From positions 1 to 45,646 of the forward strand of contig DAIDAP010000010.1 in assembly GCA_027310565.1 (NCBI GenBank): a DNA stretch of 45,646 nt, written 5' to 3'. Each line of letters begins with the position of its first letter. Within the stretch, counting starts at the first letter, position 1. The notes below the pieces were generated by a model. It was not told the origin of the DNA. It made no database searches and was given only the letters and a program-made list of their open reading frames with translations. The DNA is from Chloroflexota bacterium (lineage in GTDB: Bacteria > Chloroflexota > Limnocylindria > P2-11E). Positions 42,151-45,646 of the stretch are shown here, piece after piece. Position numbers and translations under genes: made by a program.

Positions 42151-42339
42151 CTACTTTCGAGCGCTGCGTGCGGTGTCGTACTGCACGCGTGCGAGGAGGA
42201 AACCTGACAGGAGCAGCCCCACGAGCGCGAGGGCATCGGGCGCTCCGAACGGCCCACCCCGGTCGAACGTCGACCAGAGACGCCCGAGCGATGCCGTCGC
42301 GACCGCGAACCAGAACCAGAAGGCGACCGTGTGAATCAT
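42151..42339 (-). CDS. Small two-helix membrane protein after cytochrome b
   Basis: 62 residues with two hydrophobic segments (about 4-22 and 36-54) and a basic end. Its ATG overlaps the cytochrome b stop (ATGA, 42336-42339), so it should be made together with cytochrome b and may be a small accessory subunit. No family recognised; a His and several Trp near the N-terminus are the only conspicuous residues. Confidence 0.6.
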   Translation of the reverse strand: MIHTVAFWFWFAVATASLGRLWSTFDRGGPFGAPDALALVGLLLSGFLLARVQYDTARSARK

Positions 42340-43454
42340 CCTCCGAGGTGCTTCACCACCGGCGAGAAGAACACGATGAGCGAGAGGCCCACGATGGCGA
42401 CGATCACCGCGGCGGCCAGCACCGTCACGACCGGGCGGCGGCGCAGGCTCCGCCAGGGCGAGCGATCGACGAACGGGACGAGCACCAGCGCCGCCCCGAA
42501 GGCGAGGCCCGCGTACAGGATCGCGCTGACCCCGAACTTGTCCTCGAACCAGTACAGCCAGTAGAAGAAGAACGGCGGCTTGGTGATCTCCAGATCGGGA
42601 TTCGGCGCCTCTCCGAGCGGGGCCGGGAAGACCAGGCCCAGGCCCGCGGCGACCACGGCGAGCACAAGACCGCCGCCGAACATCCACCTGAGGTGCGTGC
42701 TGTAGCGGGCGGTGAGCTGCGGGGCGGGGACCTTGCCGCGCGGCGCCTCACCGCGGTCCGCGGCGGCGGGAAGCGGCGAGATTCCGTGGTGCTTGATGAG
42801 GAAGAAGTGCCCGATGAAGAGCAGCGTGGCGAGGAGCGGCAGGAGGCTCACGTGCGTGGCGTACAGCCGCACCAGCACGGGCACCGAGGTGGTGAAGGAG
42901 GCGGAGAAGAACGTGCCGAGCCCGCCGAGGATCTCGGCGATCTCGAGGTTGTGCTGGAGCGCCTCGTAGGCCTCCTGGTCCCACTTCAGCACGCTGCCGG
43001 TGAACGCGAAGGCGATCGTGACGCCGAGGAGCCCCACGCCGACGAGCCAGTTCAGCTCGCGCGGGCGCTTGAACGACGCCGTCGCGAAGACGCGGACCAG
43101 GTGCAGGACCACGGTGACCACGACGATGTTCGCGACCCAGAAATGGATCCCGCGCACGAGCCCGCCGAGCGCGGCCTGCGTCTGGATGTACTCGACCGCG
43201 CCGCGCACCCGGTCCGGCATCGGGTCGTAGAACTGGGCGAGCCAGAACCCGGTGAGCGCCAGCACGAGGAACCCGACGAAGCTGATGCCGCCGAGGGTGT
43301 ACGGGAGGGTGTTCGCGTGCGCGGGCACCGGGTACGTGAGGGCGGACAGGCCGGCCCGGTCGTAGATCCAGCGCCACAACCCCATGCGCTCGGTCTGTGT
43401 GTGGTCGGCCGGCGCCGGAGACGGCATCTGGACAGGTACGGGTGCGGTCGCCAT
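42336..43454 (-). CDS. Cytochrome b (bc-complex type), no Rieske partner nearby
   Basis: 372 residues, about eight helices, so it contains both the b6-like haem-binding part and a C-terminal subunit IV-like part. Two His pairs suited to two b haems are visible: GIHFWVANIVVVTVVLHLVR and ATHVSLLPLLATLLFIGHFF. The region TGSVLKWDQEAYEAL and KPPFFFYWLYWFEDKFG correspond to quinol-site loops, with YWLYWFED in place of the usual PEW-type motif. ATG at 43454 with AAGGGGA upstream. It heads the eight-gene operon ending with the multicopper oxidase. No Rieske or cytochrome c1 gene is adjacent, so its electron acceptor is unknown. Confidence 0.88.
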   Translation of the reverse strand: MATAPVPVQMPSPAPADHTQTERMGLWRWIYDRAGLSALTYPVPAHANTLPYTLGGISFVGFLVLALTGFWLAQFYDPMPDRVRGAVEYIQTQAALGGLVRGIHFWVANIVVVTVVLHLVRVFATASFKRPRELNWLVGVGLLGVTIAFAFTGSVLKWDQEAYEALQHNLEIAEILGGLGTFFSASFTTSVPVLVRLYATHVSLLPLLATLLFIGHFFLIKHHGISPLPAAADRGEAPRGKVPAPQLTARYSTHLRWMFGGGLVLAVVAAGLGLVFPAPLGEAPNPDLEITKPPFFFYWLYWFEDKFGVSAILYAGLAFGAALVLVPFVDRSPWRSLRRRPVVTVLAAAVIVAIVGLSLIVFFSPVVKHLGG

Positions 43455-43514
43455 GAGCAGTTTCCCCTTCCGCGCAGCGCGCAGGTTCTGTGTTGGTGAG
43501 GCTCGCGGGTCCGG

Positions 43515-43552
43515 CTGGGACCTCGCTTGGCCCCGTCTGAGACGGCGCTGAG
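43515..43552 (-). promoter_or_regulatory. Four-unit 11-bp direct-repeat array facing the cytochrome b operon
   Basis: On the plus strand CTGGG at 43515, CTTGG at 43526, CTGAG at 43537 and CTGAG at 43548, exactly 11 bases apart; in the direction of cytochrome b this reads CTCAG, CTCAG, CCAAG, CCCAG. The order of strong and weak units matches the 37455-37492 array. The proximal end is 60 bases before the cytochrome b ATG. Confidence 0.65.
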
Positions 43553-43563
43553 AATCTCCCGTT

Positions 43564-43601
43564 CTCAGCCGGCCGACAGCGCACGCCAAGCGGTGGCTCA
43601 G
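43564..43601 (+). promoter_or_regulatory. Four-unit 11-bp direct-repeat array facing the gene at 43642
   Basis: CTCAG at 43564, GACAG at 43575, CCAAG at 43586 and CTCAG at 43597, exactly 11 bases apart, 40 bases before the GTG at 43642. It mirrors the 43515-43552 array: the two are joined by a perfect inverted repeat CTGAGAA (43548-43554) and TTCTCAG (43562-43568) with seven bases between. Confidence 0.6.
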
Positions 43602-43641
43602 ACGTCCCCGCGAGTCTGCTCCCTCGAGGAGGTATACGCCT

Positions 43642-44304
43642 GTGCAAGCAACCGTGGCGCCCACCACTCGCCGACCCGCGAGGGCATCCTCATGGCTGGC
43701 CTGGCCGCGACTCGCCATCGTGCTCGTGGCGGCGGCCGCCGTCGTCGCGCTCAGCTTCGGCCTCGCGATCTCGGCCGAGCAGCAGGCCGCTCGGCAGCTC
43801 GAGGACGCACAGGCCGAGCTGGCCGGCGCCCGCTCGGCCATCGCGGCGCACGCGACGGTCATGCGCACGCAGGGCGAAGCGCTCGTCGCCGCGGCGCAGA
43901 GCTCCACCGGCCCGAACCGCGACCACGTCATCCTCGACGCGCAGTCGATGATCGCCGACGCCGCGCGCCTGGACGCCACCGCGAGCCTGCTCGCGAGCCA
44001 GGCTCGGCTCCTCGGCGAGCACCCCGGTCAGTCCGTGCGCTCGAACCTCGCGTACATCCACGAGACCGGCGCCGCGCTCGTGACCGAGGGTGACCAGCTC
44101 GTCGCGCAGGCCGCGGCGGTCCGCGACCACGCCGCGGGGATGGAGGCGCTCGCCGGAGCGGGCGGGGACGACATCGTGGCACGCAGCATCACGATGCTTC
44201 GCGATGACGCCGACCGTCTCGCCGACGCCGGCCAGCGGACGCGATCGATCGGCGCGGCGCTGAGCCAGGTGGGCGAGCAGTTCATGCGGAGCCTCGGCCG
44301 CTAG
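43642..44304 (+). CDS. Membrane-anchored helical protein of unknown function
   Basis: 220 residues. Basic N-terminus, one helix (about 24-45), then about 175 residues that look entirely alpha-helical and Ala/Glu/Gln-rich, outside the membrane by the positive-inside rule. Scattered His and Met residues (AAHATVMRTQ, DHVILDAQSM, ITMLRDDADR) could bind metal, but no known motif is present. GTG with GAGGAGG upstream. Divergent from the cytochrome b operon and preceded by a CTCAG array, so it probably belongs to the same regulon. It resembles the extracytoplasmic part of a chemoreceptor or a four-helix bundle; no family recognised. Confidence 0.72.
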   Translation: MQATVAPTTRRPARASSWLAWPRLAIVLVAAAAVVALSFGLAISAEQQAARQLEDAQAELAGARSAIAAHATVMRTQGEALVAAAQSSTGPNRDHVILDAQSMIADAARLDATASLLASQARLLGEHPGQSVRSNLAYIHETGAALVTEGDQLVAQAAAVRDHAAGMEALAGAGGDDIVARSITMLRDDADRLADAGQRTRSIGAALSQVGEQFMRSLGR

Positions 44305-44317
44305 CGCGGCGTACGAC

Positions 44318-44590
44318 ATGACGCGGCAGACCGTCGCGTACGTCTGCGTCCGGCCGGATCATCACCGTCGCCGGTCGGCGACGCTGCGCCTGACGAGGTA
44401 CCAAGACTGCTGCGCGTTCTGTCCCGCCGACAGCGACGAGGGCCACGACTGGAGCGTCGTTCCTGAGACGACGCTCGAGGCCATGGAGGAGATGGGCTGG
44501 CTCCCGTCGGGCGCGGCGCGGCGCTGCCGCGAGGAGATCGCGCGCGACGCCGGCGACCAGCGCGACGAGCACGAGACGGTGCCGAGCTAG
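44318..44590 (+). CDS. Small Cys/His-rich protein, probably zinc-binding
   Basis: 90 residues. TVAYVCVRPDHHRRR near the start and YQDCCAFCPADSDEGHDW in the middle place five Cys/His residues in two clusters, a likely zinc-ribbon-like site. The rest is charged and helical. ATG at 44318, 13 bases after the preceding stop, without a clear ribosome binding site. It may be co-transcribed with the helical membrane protein. Function unknown. Confidence 0.55.
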   Translation: MTRQTVAYVCVRPDHHRRRSATLRLTRYQDCCAFCPADSDEGHDWSVVPETTLEAMEEMGWLPSGAARRCREEIARDAGDQRDEHETVPS

Positions 44591-44715
44591 CGATCCGGCT
44601 CAAGCTCGCCCCGAGCGCCCGCTCAGCCGCGGCGGTGGAACTGCCGTGGGCTGACGTGGTCGTTCACGTTCGGCCGTTCTCCCATGGCCGCGAGCCGGCT
44701 CGTAGCCTACCGCTC

Positions 44716-44907
44716 GTGAGGCGTGATGAGCCACCACCGTACTCGGCCGAGCTCGCGGTGCGCCTCACGCGAAGGTGGCGGTGCGAGGTTTGCGAGAGGT
44801 CGATCCGAAAGGGATCGATGGCCCGCGTGACGATCACCGCCGGACAGGGCCGCAATCGCGTCACGCACCCCGACTGCCGTGATGAGCGGAGCGAAGGCCA
44901 CTCGTGA
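44716..44907 (+). CDS. Small putative zinc-finger protein
   Basis: 63 residues from GTG 44716. Contains WRCEVCERSIRKG and, 20 residues later, THPDCRDE, giving a C-x2-C...H-x2-C pattern compatible with one zinc. The frame remains open upstream to 44635, so the start is uncertain; the chosen GTG is where the sequence begins to look protein-like. No ribosome binding site is clear. Function unknown. Confidence 0.4.
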   Translation: MRRDEPPPYSAELAVRLTRRWRCEVCERSIRKGSMARVTITAGQGRNRVTHPDCRDERSEGHS

Positions 44908-45002
44908 TGCTCACGCCGTGCTATCAACGCTAGCGCGCCGCATCACGTGAGCTACTGACCTGCCTGACGGATCCGGATGATCGCCGAGCTCCCGGTCGCG
45001 CC

Positions 45003-45191
45003 TCAGCGAGGGCTCGCGCGAAGTCTCGCGACGGCGCGCTCCAGGGGCGCGAGGTCGCGGTCGACGATCTTGCGGATCGTGTCCATCTCGAGGCGGAAGC
45101 ACTCGTGTGTCAGTAGGTCCCGCAAACCCGCGATCCGGCGCCACGGTATGGCGGCGGCTCGTCCTGTTGTCTCGTCGCTGAGGCGCTTCAC
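45003..45191 (-). pseudogene. hepT: Truncated HepT/DUF86-like toxin, C-terminal half
   Basis: 62 residues that match the second half of HepT-type (DUF86) proteins: IPWRRIAGLRDLLTHECF with the R-x4-H pattern of the RNase/nucleotide-transferase target site, then DLAPLERAVARL. Full-length proteins are about 110-140 residues and have an N-terminal helical half that is absent here; upstream of 45191 the sequence is unrelated. The MntA-type nucleotidyltransferase partner is not seen. It is probably a remnant of a toxin-antitoxin pair left at an island edge. Confidence 0.65.
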
Positions 45192-45646
45192 GTCCTGCTC
45201 GTGCCCCGGCCTGCGATCGGGAGTTCCAGCAGAGGTCGGGGGAGACGGCGTGGTACGACCTGAGCCGACGGGCAGACTCGAACTGCCGACCGGCGGTTTA
45301 CGAAGTGTCGCGACGCACGCACGACCTCGCGAGTTCTCGAACGTTCCGACCCGCCGCGACCCGCCCCGTACCGCGCTGTTCCGCCCGCGTTGCTACGCGC
45401 TGCTACGCGGAACTGCGACCCGGCGCACGTTCGATCAAGTGCCACGGGTTCTCGAACGACTGCCCGCCGTCCGCGACCACGGCGGCTCGCGAGACGTCAA
45501 TCCGACCGCCCGGATACGACCGTTTGGAAACGCCCCACCTCCCTGAACGGAATAACGCAGACGTGCGGTGCCGGCATCGCGGCCGTGGGCTTGTCCGCGA
45601 CACCGCGTCGCACCTGGACCCGCCGTCAACATGCTCACGCGCAGGC
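45192..45646. other. Gene-poor end of the window with integration-scar features
   Basis: About 455 bases with no supported gene. It holds a tRNA-Thr 3' fragment (45261-45304), an 11-base direct repeat GTTCTCGAACG (45333-45343 and 45448-45458), and a tandem TGCTACGCG (45391-45399 and 45401-45409) near a TTCCGC/GCGGAA inverted pair. Open frames across it have the composition of random GC-rich sequence. Confidence 0.5.
45261..45304 (-). tRNA. 3' half of a tRNA-Thr (CGT anticodon), truncated
   Basis: On the minus strand the fragment starts at an anticodon loop TTCGTAA (anticodon CGT), continues through the 3' side of the anticodon stem, a 5-base variable loop, and a perfect T-arm GGCAG-TTCGAGT-CTGCC, to a CGTCGGC acceptor strand. 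No D-arm, no 5' anticodon stem strand and no 5' acceptor strand are present upstream, and CCA is not encoded. Integrases that recombine at tRNA anticodon loops leave exactly such 3' halves at the far end of an island. Confidence 0.6.

Noticed and set aside
44599-44626. Possible ninth CTCAG array before the gene at 44716
   Set aside because: CTCAA at 44599 and CTCAG at 44622 are 23 bases apart, which is not a multiple of 11, and no other strong unit is present.
45262-45340. A complete tRNA gene
   Set aside because: Only the anticodon loop, 3' anticodon strand, T-arm and 3' acceptor strand are recognisable; the sequence upstream does not pair with them and has no D-loop motif.
45391-45409. CRISPR-like tandem repeat
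   Set aside because: Only two 9-base copies with one-base spacing; no array, no leader and no cas gene in the window.

Overview
This is a very GC-rich (around 70% by eye), gene-dense stretch of bacterial chromosome. Four genes carry clear lipoprotein signals, an lgt gene is present, and no outer-membrane genes are seen. Together with the A2-type cytochrome oxidase this suggests an aerobic, probably monoderm bacterium. A Chloroflexota-like lineage is my best guess, but no rRNA or complete tRNA is present to prove it.

Layout. 1-398: the tail of an IS630-type transposase and a copper sensor, csoR, with a plausible self-operator. 692-12176: three peptide-type ABC importers, each a lipoprotein plus two permeases with no ATPase gene; a NIF3-family gene follows the first. 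12320-13618: an M23-type murein hydrolase-like protein that lacks one zinc ligand. 13941-18116 (+): an A2-type cytochrome c oxidase operon, a lipoprotein cupredoxin, a YHS protein and a small helical protein. 18123-31074 (-): a long, tightly overlapped run with two copper-type P-type ATPases, two membrane-anchored cupredoxins, a P-loop ATPase, two unknown membrane-associated proteins, a double-hotdog thioesterase, a cyclopropane synthase-like methyltransferase, a geranylgeranyl-reductase-like enzyme, an alpha-glucan phosphorylase and a solitary nuoA. 31304-34634 (+): an iron-sulfur protein, an NrfD-type membrane subunit and a cytochrome-like protein without a haem site. 34647-37432 (-): a sensor kinase and OmpR-type regulator behind the wreck of an ABC transporter. 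37493-43454 (-): multicopper oxidase, DUF4396 protein, SpoIIM-like protein, Lgt, CcdA-like protein, cupredoxin, small membrane protein and cytochrome b. 43642-44907 (+): an unknown membrane-anchored helical protein and two small Cys/His proteins. 44908-45646: a broken HepT-like gene and the 3' half of a tRNA-Thr, which looks like an integration scar.

The most striking observation is non-coding. In front of almost every copper or respiratory transcription unit lies an array of two to four direct repeats of CTCAG (or its complement CTGAG) at exactly 11-bp spacing. Eight arrays are visible: at the oxidase operon, the YHS gene, copA, on both sides of the cupredoxin/iron-sulfur divergent region, at the ABC wreck/regulator/kinase operon, and two mirror-image arrays between cytochrome b and the gene at 43642. 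An 11-bp direct-repeat architecture is what OmpR/PhoB-family regulators bind, and one such regulator is encoded downstream of an array. I propose a regulon uniting copper handling, copper-based electron transfer and terminal oxidation.

The window encodes four small cupredoxin-type proteins, a CuA oxidase subunit and a multicopper oxidase, but I see no CxxCH haem-c site. The one cytochrome-like domain has lost its cysteines. A respiratory chain using copper proteins in place of cytochrome c is a reasonable inference for this locus.
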